Made by a program: the position numbers and the translations under genes. Shown piece by piece: positions 10,201 through 24,100 of a stretch of DNA of 64,000 nucleotides (positions are counted from its first letter, which is position 1; every line of letters starts with the position of its first letter). The stretch spans positions 35,311,870-35,375,869 of the forward strand of contig JAVUNC010000006.1 in assembly GCA_032173965.1 (NCBI GenBank). The letters run 5' to 3'. Under the pieces are notes generated by a model. The model saw nothing but the letters and a program-made list of their open reading frames with translations. It had not been told where the DNA came from and searched no databases. The stretch comes from Sitta carolinensis (Eukaryota; Chordata; Aves; Passeriformes; Sittidae).

Positions 10201-13200
10201 AAAACATATTACTAAATATATAAGGTTGAAGTAAATTTTGAACACTACCTCAGAGGACCTCCAACGGTTGCATGGTCCTACCCTCTGGTCAGGAGGATCA
10301 GGTGGTTCAGGGGTTGCCTGGGTGAGTTTACCACCCAGGTGCCTCCAAGGATAGAGATTTGACACCTCTTTGGGCTATCTATTCCAGTGTTTGGCTAGTC
10401 TTGTTGTGAAATTTTTCTCCTGATCTAATTGGAATTTCCCACATTGCAGTTTGTCCCAGTGCTTCTCATACTTGCAGTGATTACTTCCAAGAAGACACTG
10501 GCTTCTATCTTCTCTGTCTGTGTCCTGATCTTAGGCAATTGAAGTCCACACTTAGATTTTACTTTGTCTCTTCTTTAGGCTGATCAGTCCCACTTCTCTG
10601 ATTTTCACTGTACATCATGCCAAAAGATCTAATACAGTTACCTGCAGTAACATAGTTATGTGGCACTCATACATGGTGAAACTCCTCTGCTTAGCATAGG
10701 AAGTCTGGGTGACTTCAGTGATGAAGTTGCTCCCACCAACTTGTGAGCTGTAAATGTTGCGTGGGGCTTTTGGTACCTTTGTGTTCTGGACAGCTCTTGA
10801 AATTTTATGCAAAAATATTTATCATCTCTTGTGTCAGAAAGCAAATAGATAGAAATTAACTGTGCAGAAATTATATGTTCATTTTATTTCTATTTTATTT
10901 GCTTCAGAGGGGGTGGGTCATGAATAAGTCACTAAAATAAACAAACCTCAAAGTAGTATTAATCTTAACAGCTTAACATATTTTAAGAATTATGTCATGC
11001 CATTCTTTTTAGCACTGGATGTTGTCCTGAGCTGCTAATAATAAAATGTTTTAGCAATGAATAAAAGTGGGTTCTATTTTAATCAGTGTGACTATTCCAG
11101 GGTGCATAAGCTCCTCTGAAAACTCACAGGATCAAATTCTGCCCTTGAAGTGAAGTGAAAGGTTTGCATAGAAGTCAGAAGACCAACTTTGGTCATTAGT
11201 ATTTTGCATGGCTTGTTTAAAGATATGCAGGATTCCAGAGGATATTTAAAATGTCGAAACATTTTCCTTAGTCAGTTATGCCAGTAACTCCTCAGTTCTG
11301 TGTGTAGGCAAGAAAAAGCAGTCAGTTTTTCAAAGAAATAGGTCTACTCAAGTGATAATCATGCCTTAAATATAGTGTATACATTCAGTTTAAATTCAGG
11401 GTGTAGAACCAAGAGTATTTTACATCAGAGAGTTTGAAACAGTGGCACTGTTGTGGTCTCTTTCTCCTTACCTTTGTTATACATGTGTGCTTCTGTGAGG
11501 TTTAAGTACACCAAGGCTGCAAGTGAGTTTATTCAAACCATTTCTGTGCTTTTTTGGGGTGTATTTTTAGTTGGTTTACAAATGCGTTTGTGCGATATCA
11601 TCTACAGAAGTCTTTCAGCTGTAGCCCTTTCCCGTTGTTTTCAGTCTCTGCCAGGGCCATTGCCCTTGCCCAGGGTGTTGTGGTGCCGCGTTCCAGGTAG
11701 TGCTCAGCCCGAAGCTGATGTGGTTGTCCTGTCAGGGAAGTGGGCTGGGTCACAGCAGAATGTCAGCATCATAGTCTGACTTGGCTCCTGTGACTGCATA
11801 CGTGGTGTTAAGAGTCTTGTGATGAGAGAGAAATACACCTTTTTACACGCATTCCTTTCCTTACTCAGTCTGCAGGAAGGATTAAGGAGTAGTCAGTCAT
11901 TCAGTACATTTTATCCCTTTTAACATGTGATGTTGCAGTGAATGTGGTATTTCTTTTGCAACTGAATTTCTGTGGTACTACTGTTTGGATTATTTTCCCT
12001 AACATCTTATGGAGTTTAAGATACTTCTTCACAATATCCTTGTGGGGTGGTGGTCATCACCTAATGATGGGGGGATTGAGGAATAGAAATAAAATATCAT
12101 TTAAGGTATCAGTACACTTTGTGTGCCTGGACTGGGAAATGAGAAAGGTCTTGTTTATATTATTTATATTCAGAGCCATATTTCTTTTGTCGTCTTGAAA
12201 CTCAAATTATTTATGACTTCCTAAATTTGATTCTTGGCTTTCAGAATTTAGACGTGATGAGGACACTGTGTCCACCTGTGAAAATTTTGGTTTGTAGAAT
12301 TTGCTTTATGGAGAACTCTGCTTCTAATTTGGGAATAGTCTGGTTCTCTATTGAGATTTTTAAACTTCCCCCTCTGCACTTTCTCTAGATATCTTCCTCT
12401 ATACAGAAAAAAAATGCTTTTTTCGTCTATGAACAATTCTAATTCAATTGATTTTCTGTATTTTAGGCTTTTTATCAGAGGGCCAGAGTTGTTTTAGAAT
12501 TTATAGGAAGCATCTCAAGGTTAAATAGGCAGATTTTGTTTGAACATACTTATTTTTTATCTTATGAATAATAATTTTGCAATTACATGGTTGCTAGCAC
12601 TAGTTTTGACTTAAAGGATTTTTTTTAAACCTTGGGAAAAAAATGCCCCAAACACCAAAACCCACCAACATTCATTTAGAACTGTGTTTATGCTCATTTA
12701 GAGAGGAGCAAAGAAGTACACTTTGTCAGTATGCAGTGCCAAAGAAACATTATGCCTTAGAACTGGATCTAATTTCCTACTTTTGCTAATATCCCAGACA
12801 AAATAGTTTTACGGAATGGATAGTTTTATTAATTTAATGCTACACCTTGGCTTTTGTGCCTCCAGTTATTTGATGATCTGTGCTGATACAGAGCATGGAT
12901 TCAGTTGCTGCCCATGAAGTTTGGATGGGGTAATATCTGCTTTTTACGGTAAATGTCTCTGCAGTTCGCTGAAGTTTTCAATCACCCATAGCCTTACTCA
13001 GTGTTTTAAAACATTTATTTCTATATAGCAAGACTTTCATATGATATATCTTATCTAATATCACAGTATTAAGTTTTTCCATCATTGAAATGCCTCTTTT
13101 TCAGATAACATATTTCAGTCTCTGGTATTATAATAAGCAGAATCAACGCAGATGGGTAGATTTGGACAAGCCTCTGAAAAAGCAGCTGGACAAATATGCC

Positions 13201-16200
13201 TTGGAGCCAACTGTATATTTTGGAGTAGTGTTCTATGTGCCTACTGTTTCTCAGCTTCAGCAGGAGATTACCAGGTAAACCTCTTAGTATAAACTTTTAT
13301 GTGTTTATAAATTTGCTCTCAGCATTCTGAAATGTATAGTTTATTCAAAAATTGCATGCTTTCCACTTGCCTACCTTTATAGAAATGAAAACTATTTTAG
13401 GCAGAATTTATGTTCAAACCGTATGCTAATTTATCTTTGGAATAATTGAAATATGTGATAAACTAAGCAAGCAACTAACTTTTTTGTGACCTTAGGAATC
13501 TGCTCAAACCTTTTTAAGTAACAGGCATACCTGCATGGTCAGACTTTTAATTGTTTTAGTCCCTTCATGTTTGACTTCTTAATTTGTTTGTGTGTTTGTT
13601 TGTTTTTTTCTTTGGGTTTTTGGTTGGGGTTTTTTTGTTACTTTCGTAGACATCTCTCTTGCACAAAGCACTTTCAGTTTTTATTAAGCTATGCTTTCTT
13701 TGTTTTGCTTTCAGTACTTTCCGTTCTTTTAGTACAGTACATTGGCCAGCTACAGGATAGATTTTAGCTTGTGATTTTTCTTTTTGTGTATCACTGAGCC
13801 GTAAATATGAATGTTAGATCTGATGTTACATGTATGCTTCGACTGTGAAACTGGGTAACATCACATAATTGTTGCTGACTGCAGGGGGAAAAGTGAAATA
13901 GAGCATATATTATTATAAAATAATATATACTAGCCAGTTATTCCTGTGGGCCTTTACATTGCCTTCTAATGGTTTAACATGTATACTTCTGATTTAATGA
14001 TTATTTTTAATTGGCAATTGAGTGCAAAACCCGTAACTGGATTACGAACACATATTGTTATTTCAAAAATATGTGCTTGTATTAACTAACCCATTTAAGC
14101 TAAAAACTTTAAGTTGGCCCTGCTTTGAGTGGGAAGTTGAAGCAGATGATCACTCAGAGGTCATTTTCATCTTTATTTATTCTGTGGTTACTTGGAACTC
14201 TCTGTTCCTAAGATATCCTGCCAGACACCTTTCCTGCTAATTGTGATGTGAAAGCTTTGCAGGGTCACCAGGTGCAGACCTCTTGGTGAAGACACTGGTG
14301 CTGTTGTGTACTTCTCAGTGCTTAGTAGATTTAGTTTTTGGGTTTATGTGTAATTTCTGAAAGATTTTTTTTTTTTTGAAAACTCTAAAGTTTTGTCCTG
14401 TTTCTCAGCAATTTTGGTGGCTTAAAAATCTTTGGTTCAGATTCTGTGTTGGTGTACTAGAATACATTAGAATAAGAGAAATACTGTGGTATTGCATTGT
14501 AAAGCCAAATTGCCTGAAAAACTTGAATATTCTTCTCTAGCATTTATTTAAAGAGTATGTTTATGCTGGAGGTTTAACAAAAATTTGGCAGTGAAAAGAA
14601 AGCAGGAATCTACGTGCCAGCCTTTTTCTTGTGTCTTAGAGGATGGTACTTACTTGGATAGTAAGAGTCTGCGTTAGTTTCAGAAATCTGTGGGTTTTTT
14701 CATGCCAATTTGATATAAATGAGATTGGACACGTTCAAGCAAATTATGTGTTTAGTGTACACCAGGAAGTGGAAATGCTATAGATAAAAAGAGATGTGCT
14801 CTGTCAAGGTAGTGTTAAGATTCTTTATTTATATGTTTACTTTTAATAGCAGTTCTGTGGAAAGAGCTCACCTTCTGCTTCTTAAATTCGAAGACTCCCA
14901 GTTCCCCAAATGCCTTGGGCTTTTTCTTTTCTGTTTTTTTTTTAAACCTGGGTTTAGTCCCAACTGTTCTTGTGTGTGTTGTATAGGGATGTTATGTACT
15001 GTCATATGATATACTGGGTTTTTGTAGTGGGACCCCTAAGAGTCTAAACAATATTCATAAATTTCCACTGTATTTAACAGGGCAGTAAACAGTGATGGAA
15101 GAGAGCTGTCCATTAACATGAAAAAAATTTACATGGAGGTTACCTCACCTTTCTAATCCCTGAATGAATTATAGCACATACTTCCATGTTCTCAGTATTA
15201 ATACCTTACTTCACTAGAATTAATGTACAATATGAGGAAGAGCTTTTTAAATCTATACTTAGAGAAGACAAATGTCCTCCTTGGCCAAGTCTGTGTAGTT
15301 GTAATGGCAATTTTGAGGTGTTTTGGGCTCCAGATGGAAAGTTCCATGGGTGGCTGAAAGAGGCAGAAAAATTCAGGCAAATAGTGGCTCAGACTGTGGA
15401 CAAACAGTGCAGCTAGTAGTGGTTGCATGTACAAGAGATGATGCAGGAAAAGTGTAGATTAAAAGAAAAAAAAAGGTGTTGAAAGTGAGAACAAAATTTA
15501 CTCAGAAGTTGTAATGCAGAAATGAAAATCACAAGTGGGGTTGAGGGAATGTACGTTGTTAGATCTGTTGGAAGAAAATGCAGCAACTCAGCAGCAGTTT
15601 ACTGAACATTGTAAAGAGAAAATAACAACAATATTAAGGAATAGGAAAAAAAAAAAAAGAGGGTTTGGTAGTAGATAGAAATTGTTGAGGTTCTTTAAGA
15701 TCACTGATTCTAGGATGATATGTGAAAGTAAAGGGAGGCTGGAGTTTTAAAAGGCCTTGATGTAGTGGGTCCAAATGATGAGGAAGACTACCCTCTACTC
15801 AAACTGGGGAATGCAGAGAGGAATAGGATATGCAGGCATAGTCTTCTACTCTCTCTTAAAAATTAGGAAGCCCATGTTAGCTTTTTCTTTTCTTCCCCCC
15901 CCCATAGGTATCAGTATTACTTGCAATTAAAGAAAGATATCTTGGAGGGCAGCATTCCTTGCACACTGGAACAAGCAATACATCTGGCTGGTTTGGCAGT
16001 TCAGGGTAAGTAAGAAATTGTGCCAACTAGCTAATGTTGCATTAGAAACTTTGGTGATATATTTCCTGTTGCCTGTTTTCCATTTGTCACTCAAGAAACC
16101 CAGTTCAGTAAGTTATGAAAGGGGCTTGCTCCTCCGGACTTTGTCATACAGCCTGAGGAAGAGGAACTGTTGGATCAGTGGCCCTGATCTTGCTTCTGTG

Positions 16201-18096
16201 CAGTCCACAGAGGCATACCTGGGCATCTAACATAGTTTCTGGAGCTGGATTTGAATTAGATATTGGAGTTCCTTTGGGGGCAAAGGCTTCAGTTGCCTGC
16301 CTACATCAACAGAACCTTCCTCTGTTTCTGTTAATGAAGACTCTTTATTCTGGCATATCTTCATAAATAAGCGACTTGGAATGTACTTGTATTTCCACTT
16401 TTTATCCAAAATTTCCTATCACATAAGATTATTTCAAATTAGTGTGCAAGACTGTTAACAGTTCTTGTGTTCAAATCACTCCTGAATACACATTTCTGTG
16501 ATACCTATATGAAAAAGGCAGCTTTATTTTTCCTAGCTAGGGTCAGATGGAATAGAGTATATACCAGTCCTGAGTCTGTCTGCACTGATCATGGTCAGTG
16601 TTCTTTGCAATGTGCTTGTAAATCTCTCAAAAGTTTGTAATGGCAACAGCTGTGTTTAGTGTGTTTGTATATTGTTATTTATATATGGTTCATAGTGAAT
16701 GCCACTTCAGTACATCTAACAGCAATTGTAAAATTTCCAAATTTGAGCAGGACTTAAAATCACTGGCAATATATGCAATCAAAGATTTATTTTTTGTGTT
16801 TCGTTAGTTATATACATTGGTTGTATCACAACAAAGATGATGATTGTGGGGTTTTTTTTGTAAATGTGGTTACCAGTGGAGTAGGATAAATGGTTGTAAT
16901 GCCTTGTTTATATAACAGTGAATCTGTTTAATCCAAGCCAGGTTTTAATGGTCTTCAACTGAAAAAATCTTGTTGTGTTATTTCCATGTATTTGGACAGT
17001 GTAAATGTCTCTCTGCTCAGTGAGTTGTTTTTAGAAATCTTTCATTATAACCCTCTTTCCCGATGTAAAATATTCATCCTTTTAGCTTTCACTTTTCTTT
17101 TTTATTCATGTATAAGAGATGAACTGTATGTGTTGATAACACAATGAAAATAACTCAGAAAAAGCACAGGTTCTAAATTAACATGCTCCCATGACTGAAA
17201 TAGCTTATACCAGGTAGGTTAGTAATTTTAGCTGGCAAATGAACAGAAGCAGTGCTTGCTGTTTCAAGTCAACTAGTTTCAAGTATGATCTGTATTTAAA
17301 ATCAGTAGAATAGGATAATTCTAAACACTGCTTTATCTCAAGAGGTGTATTGGTGTAGTGTGTCAGAGGTACTCCCCTTCCATATAAATAACTTCCATAT
17401 TAAGTGTTTTATCATTTCTTCCTCTCAGTCCACAAGGAGTGTTACCAGTTTTTCTGACCATGGTAAAAAGATGGGACTTTTTTTACCTTTTCTCTTTATA
17501 AACATTATTGATTAGTTTGTTCTGTTGTTTTGCTTTCATACCGTAGTTCAATAGGATGGAGATTGCTGCTTGGAGGTCTTGCTCCAATTAATTGGGTTTT
17601 GAATCACTTTATTAAAAGTGTTTGAATCCAAGATTTTTTTTTTTATTTTTTAGCGGATTTTGGAGACTATGATCAGTATGAATCTCAGGAGTTTCTACAA
17701 AGATTTGCTTTGTTTCCAGTGGTAAGTACTTTCATTAAATTAATGCATTTAAATTATTAAATTGACAAATTTAAATCCTTCATAAAATTATTAAATGCAG
17801 ATCATTTTTAGGAAGCCTCCATGATCCATCTGTCTTACTGCTCCCTAGACTGTCAAATTTAGTAAAGGCTTTCTTTGAGATTGGAGCGAGATATGACACC
17901 TTATATTACACAGAAACAGTGCCTTTTCAATTTTATTTTATATTACAATGAAAAGAAGGTTGATGTACAGATGGGAAAGTGAGTAAAATCACTTCAAAAT
18001 AGTGTTGGGGTTTATTTGTGCACATTACAGCATCTAAGCTCCAAGACTAGAGTCAAGGGTTGATTCACATGTGTAAAGAAACTATAACCACTTGAT

Positions 18097-18127
<31 letters not shown>

Positions 18128-21100
18128 GTATTTAATTCCACAAATGCTATTTTACGTTAAGGGTTGGCTACAAGAAGAAAAAATATTGGAAGAAGCAACA
18201 CAGAAAGTTGCCTTGCTACATCAGAAGTACAGGTAACATATCTAAAGCTCTTCAATGCTTAATTTTGGTCTTACTAGCTTCTGTAGCTCAGAATGTTGTG
18301 AATCTTGAAATACAGTTGGACTAATTTCACTTCTCATTTAAATGATTTTTTTTCTCTAATACATCTGTATTAAAGTTACAAGAGTTTTTGCTGAATGAAA
18401 ATGAAAATGTTAACAAAATATTTAGTAAAATAAATTATAGGATTCAGCTTGAAAAGAAGAGAGGACACAATTAAATAATGTGGCTTCACCTCTATAATGT
18501 TTCTGACTCTTGTTCCTGTGAAGTTCTGACCCCAGTAAAGATGTTTCTTGATAAACAACATTGGGAGGTATTAAGGACAGGAGAAATGTAGAGACAGTAA
18601 CTGTGCCAGAATGCTTATGATCTTTCATAGAAGGGAGCTAAGGTGCAGTAGTCCTGGACAAAGGAAATTTAAGTTCTCTTTGTTAGTTCATTAGTGAAAA
18701 ATGTTTGTGACTATGTGAGTAATACTGAATATTTTCCCCTGTATTATTTTAAAACAACAGTTTGAAAATTGCAGTTTCGCTTATATTTGAAATGCACTTG
18801 TAATAAGATTGCATGGTTCAGGTTCAACAAAGAAAACTTAATCTTCATGATGTTTGGAAAAAGTGAAGAAACTGAGTGATTTATGATTGAAAAAGTGTTG
18901 ATAGACAACATGAGCATGACAGGGTTTTTCAGGTAGAAATTATGTCTTTTATGAGGTGACTGAGGTATGTTGGTTGGTAGGTAAACACAAGCTTTTAAGC
19001 CCTGTGATACTACTGCAAATCTGTGAGAAAACTTTCAGTTGGTATAATTATAAAGAGTTCTGCCTTTACCTACAGATCTTGTCCTCATATTTTCACAGTA
19101 TTACAGTAAAATAGTATTTAGAAGGTGAAATGTCTTTTCTGAAATGTAAAATGCCAGACTTCGTTTTTCCCCTTTAGCAGTATAGCGGGCATTCATGTCT
19201 TGAGCATGTGTGCCTCTGATAAAGTGAGGAAATGTGTGGACAGTGCTGGATTTGATCAAGAATGTGATAATTGTCTGCCATTAGTAGAGATAGTAATTTT
19301 AACTGGTCTTTGTTGCCATTTACCCCTAAAGATGCCAGAGAGAAAAAAGTTACTAGAATGAAAGTGTAAATATCAACTATATCAGCCTTTTCTACAGATA
19401 GAAACAGCACGATTTGATGGTTGCCTGGGTGCTCTAGGGGTGCTTTTCAAGCTTTGACAGTGTCATTCAGAGTAAAACAAAGATGATTGTTTCTTATTGG
19501 CAGTATTAGATGATCACTGTTTTATTTGTAGAGGCCTTACTCCTCCTGATGCAGAAATGTTATATATGCAAGAAGTAGAACGAATGGAGGGCTATGGTGA
19601 AGAGACTTACCCTGCAAAGGTAAATGAGGTTTTGATCTTTGTCTAATTGCCCTTTTCTCCCTGTTTAGAGTGGCTACTACTTACCATAAGTAAACAAAAC
19701 CAAACCCCAAACCACCTAGAATTTTCTCCTCCAGAATTATTAAAGCAGTTGTTTATTTTGTAACTTTGCTTTCAAATTCTTTTTTCTGTACTTGCATAAT
19801 TTTTTGCAACTTCTAACAGGACAGCCAAGGAAGTGACATATTCATTGGAGCATGTCTTGATGGTGTCTTTGTGAAACACAAAAATGGTCGTCCTCCTGTT
19901 GTATTTAGGTTAGTATTATTCTTTCATGAAATAGTGAACTTCACATTTTAAGTGTGTGCCTTCAATACATCAGTAACTCTTAGATATGTGTGTTTATGCA
20001 TTTGATAAATCTGAACATAGTCTCGTAGTCATCATGCTATAGTGAATACTGAAACCAGTGGGAATTTCTCAATGTATTAACTGCAAAATGAATGTTTTTG
20101 AGACAGATTAATTCTAAGACATGAATATTTAATATACAATTGCATTGCAAAACATTTATTGAATCAAAAAGGAACAATTCTCTGCCCATAGGGCATCTTA
20201 AATCCTGAGATTGTCACATCTATCCATATAGAAATATTCGCTTGTAAAATTATCCAGGAGTTCCTTTCATATATTATAAATATATGTGGAGAGTTACACG
20301 ATAACATCAGTTTTACTATTTTGGATTCATACATCGTTTTAGTTTATTATTGAATGATCTTGTAAATTGTAAATAGAGCTCTGACTTACCTAAACACTTA
20401 AAATTCAGTCTTCACATGAAATGGCTTCCCACTGACTTTAAGAGGTGTTGCTTGGGCATCTTTGGGCAGAATTCAGAATACATTTTTAAAAACATTTTGG
20501 GATTTTTTATAAAATGAGTCTTGGCAATTTAGTTTTTACTAAAGCAAGAAAGGGTTTATTCTTAGTGAACGTTAATCTTCTAGAATTGAATTTTTGACTG
20601 AATATGAACAGAAATTGTGAAATCCTGTGGTCCAACAGTTACTGGAACTTCACTACTGATGAATTTCTGGGCTTAGAGAAAACAGCCAACTATGCTCCTT
20701 TTTGTTTGTAGTTTTGTTTAACAGAATTTAGACATTCACTACTGTTAAATGTCCTTCAAAAAAATTCCTGTCTCTACTGTGATAGGGGAGCTGATGCTGA
20801 GCTCTTCTTAATTGTCTGGAGTCATCCAAGTGCCCTGCTCTGCTTTCTGACAGCATTAAACAACAGCTGTAATTACCAAACACACAGGGAGAGGAATAAA
20901 GTTTTTTCCATGCATTTCACATAAATTCTTAAAGAATTGTGGATGCAATGCCTGTAAACATAGGAAAAAAGTTGCACATTGGAAAGCATCAGAAAGTATT
21001 TATATTCCAATTTCAGGATCCATTTTTCTGCTCTTTTGCTTGTTTGTTGTATGACTATGGGCAATTCCAACACAGATAGCAATATCATGCTATTTGGGTG

Positions 21101-24100
21101 GCAATAAAGCATAGGCAAATGACCCATTAGTATAATTTACAAAGACTGGGCTCTGCCTGAGATTGGTTCAGGTAATTTCATAGTTGTGCCCACAAAGGCT
21201 TATAAGCCAAAGCCTTAATTTTGAGGGATTTTTATTCTGCATCAGAATGGAAACATTAATGTTCCTTTACCTCATATACATGAGGCAGTAATGGAAAATG
21301 CTAACAGACCTCCTCTATGTAATGAAAATGGGAGCCATATAAACGCCTCTAGAGAGAACCATATATGCAGGTCGCATTTTTTGTGGTTTGAAAATCAGAG
21401 CTTGTCCAGTCATATCCTGTGCCTTTTGTCTGCAGGTGGCATGATATTGCCAACATGTCCCACAATAAATCCTTTTTTGCATTAGAATTGGCAAACAAAG
21501 AAGAGACAATTCAGTTCCAAACTGTGAGTACATTTTAATTTTTTTCACTAAGTCATCAGAAACTAGAAATAAATTAAAACTGATAATTTAACTCAAAGGT
21601 TAAAACCTGCTATCTGTATATTTAGCAGCTTTGAACTGTATGAGTGAGTCAAAAGTAATAACACTGTCTTTAGCCAGCTTTCTATGGGAAGGCATTAAAA
21701 ATTGGACCTTTTCTGTTGAGTGCATTGAAATGTTTGGTTATGTGGTCATAAAAATTTTCGTTCATTTCAGTAAAATTTCTAGCATGCTTTTTCACCTTGA
21801 ATCAGTGTCAATTAAAGATGAATATAGCTTTAGAGCTTTGCTATAATGGGTCTTGGCATTCCTTGCAGAATTAATTTTATTCAGCATCTACCAGTTGCTT
21901 TTGTCAAAAGGCAGCTGTTGACAATCTTATGGCAATCTTAACTATAAATCGTGTTAGTATTACACCTGGTAAGTGTCATGAGCAAAAGGTGTCTACTTTC
22001 AAATTTCATAAGTCTAAGAAAATTACTAGGCTACCTGGTGACATTAGTGAAGTTACATTAAAATTAAATTGGTCATTGGTAGTTTAATCTTAAAAATTTC
22101 AGTGGCTTGTCTGAAAGCAAGTGAAGAGTATGAATGTTTGACTTAATGCAAATGTTGGGTTTTGTTTTTTTGACAGGAAGATATGGAAACAGCAAAATAT
22201 GTGTGGAGGATGTGTGTGGCTAGACACAAATTTTACAGACTAAATAAGTGCAGCCTGTAAGTAGAATACATTAGCAGAACTCTTGGTGCCCTTGCAGCTT
22301 CCATCAGGAAGTGAAATCTCCCACTTCCTCTGTGAAGTCTTTACTGTCCTTTTTAGATGGTAGTAATTAATGACTTGCGTTTGTTTACTTAATCTTTTTT
22401 GAGAAAATACTTACCACCAGTTTTTGAAATATGTCTTGCTTTATAACAGAGAACAATATTAAGTGCTGAAATCTTACCCATCTTACCATAAGTAATAATG
22501 TTTGGCCTTTGCTTCTGGATCACAGTGCTTTGAGAGACTTCAATTGCTCTGGGGTCTAATATTGCTAGTGTTTGTGAGCTACTGGAACCACCAGGGTTTT
22601 GGCCTGTGTTTGGGTGAAGTGCCCTGAAAGGACACTAGAGGCTTTAAATGGGCGGGCAGTGTATGTGAAGCACTCCAGAAATGTGCTGGATTGACAGCTA
22701 AGAGGTATGTGGTTCTTTAGATATCCATGGAATCTGTATAGCTCAAGTAGCACCAGTGCAAAGTAAATTTAATACAATTCATCAAATTAAATTTTAATGG
22801 GCTGGTCTCCAGCTTGTAAATCAGTGGCTGGAATTTGAGCTAATTTACTGGAACAGCTTTCCTTCAGTTACATTTCTTCAGTCAAAGAACAGAGAATTAG
22901 ACACAATGAATAGTCTATCATTGGAAAAGCATGATTCTCATATGTTTCACTCCTCTTCGTATATCAGAAGATAGATGTTTATATCTACTGAGGCCAGTGG
23001 AAAGATAATCAAGTGTTTTGTGCCACAGGTGATTCACTAGTGTGTTTAATGCTAATTTATTTGAGAAGTAAGATAAATTTGAAATAGAGTAAACCTCATA
23101 CCTCAAAGCTTGTAAATGTGTCTGTCTTTTGAGAGTGATAAGAAGCATTGGTAGAGGTAATGCATTTGTGGGACTTGTGCACTTCTGTCTAAATAATGTC
23201 AGATCTGTAGTTCTAAACGTCAGTCTCTAGGATTATTTTAATTGTTTCACCACAACGTGGTTTTACATGAGGTTAACTCCTCAAAAAAACTTCTTATTAT
23301 CCTCTACTCTTAAGATTCCTTGTCATCTGGTCCTGCAGCTGAAAACCCTCTTATGCATGCCTGTATCAACTTCAAGGTTCTTTTTTGTAAATCTGTACAT
23401 ACCTTGTCTTTAGAGACTCCTTGGACTCTCCACCTGAGGAGGGCTCTCAGAAATCTTCCCTCATTCTTTCCCTTCCACGCTTTCCAATCCTTTCTCGTCC
23501 TTCACTTCCCAAAGGGTGAGCTTAAAAACATCTTTCTCACTAAAAACCAGCAGTTCCTGCATTTGTATCCTGCTGTCTTTTGACCTGTCTTGTTATGAGA
23601 TGCAGAGCACAGGTGCAGTGTAGGGTGGGGGGGAAAAGGACTTTAAGACTTCTGAACTTTGTCCTGGAGCCAATCCAACAAATTACGAAAATTCATTACC
23701 ATTAGCATCAATGTTAGTAAATGCTAATGCAGTATAGTAATGCTTTCCAGTTCCTGTAATATCTGTAACTTTACAGTCCTCATACAGTTTTTTGTCTGAC
23801 TTGTAGAACAGGCAACTTGTAGAACAGGAGATTAACTGAGGTATTTTGATCTTGGGGTTTTGATTTTTGCTTTGTGATGGTGGCTAATGCACAGGGCTCT
23901 TTCCTTTTGAGATTCTTGTGGAAGATTTCTCTTGGAAATGTAGAATGATTTTTAATTGAACTTGGGAGTGCTTTCTGATGTTTGAAATGGGTCTTGCTGT
24001 TGTTAAGAATAATTTCTTACCATTAAATTTCTTCTGTAGACAAACTCAGCCAGTTACAGTGAATCCTGTTAGAAGACGATCTTCATCCAGAATGTCCATG

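Larger units (their letters stand above)
4229..13104 (+). other. PTPN21 intron after coding exon 1
   Basis: AT-rich intron of 8.9 kb. It holds an A/C-rich simple repeat (6049-6117) and an old CR1 fragment (about 10230-10640). The open frames here, including 8495-8830 and 9530-9742, show no recognisable similarity. Confidence 0.8.

Noticed and set aside
15186..15416. 76-codon frame with plausible protein-like composition ([15 protein letters not shown])
   Set aside because: Intronic, no splice partner and no family recognised; kept only as an unassigned frame.
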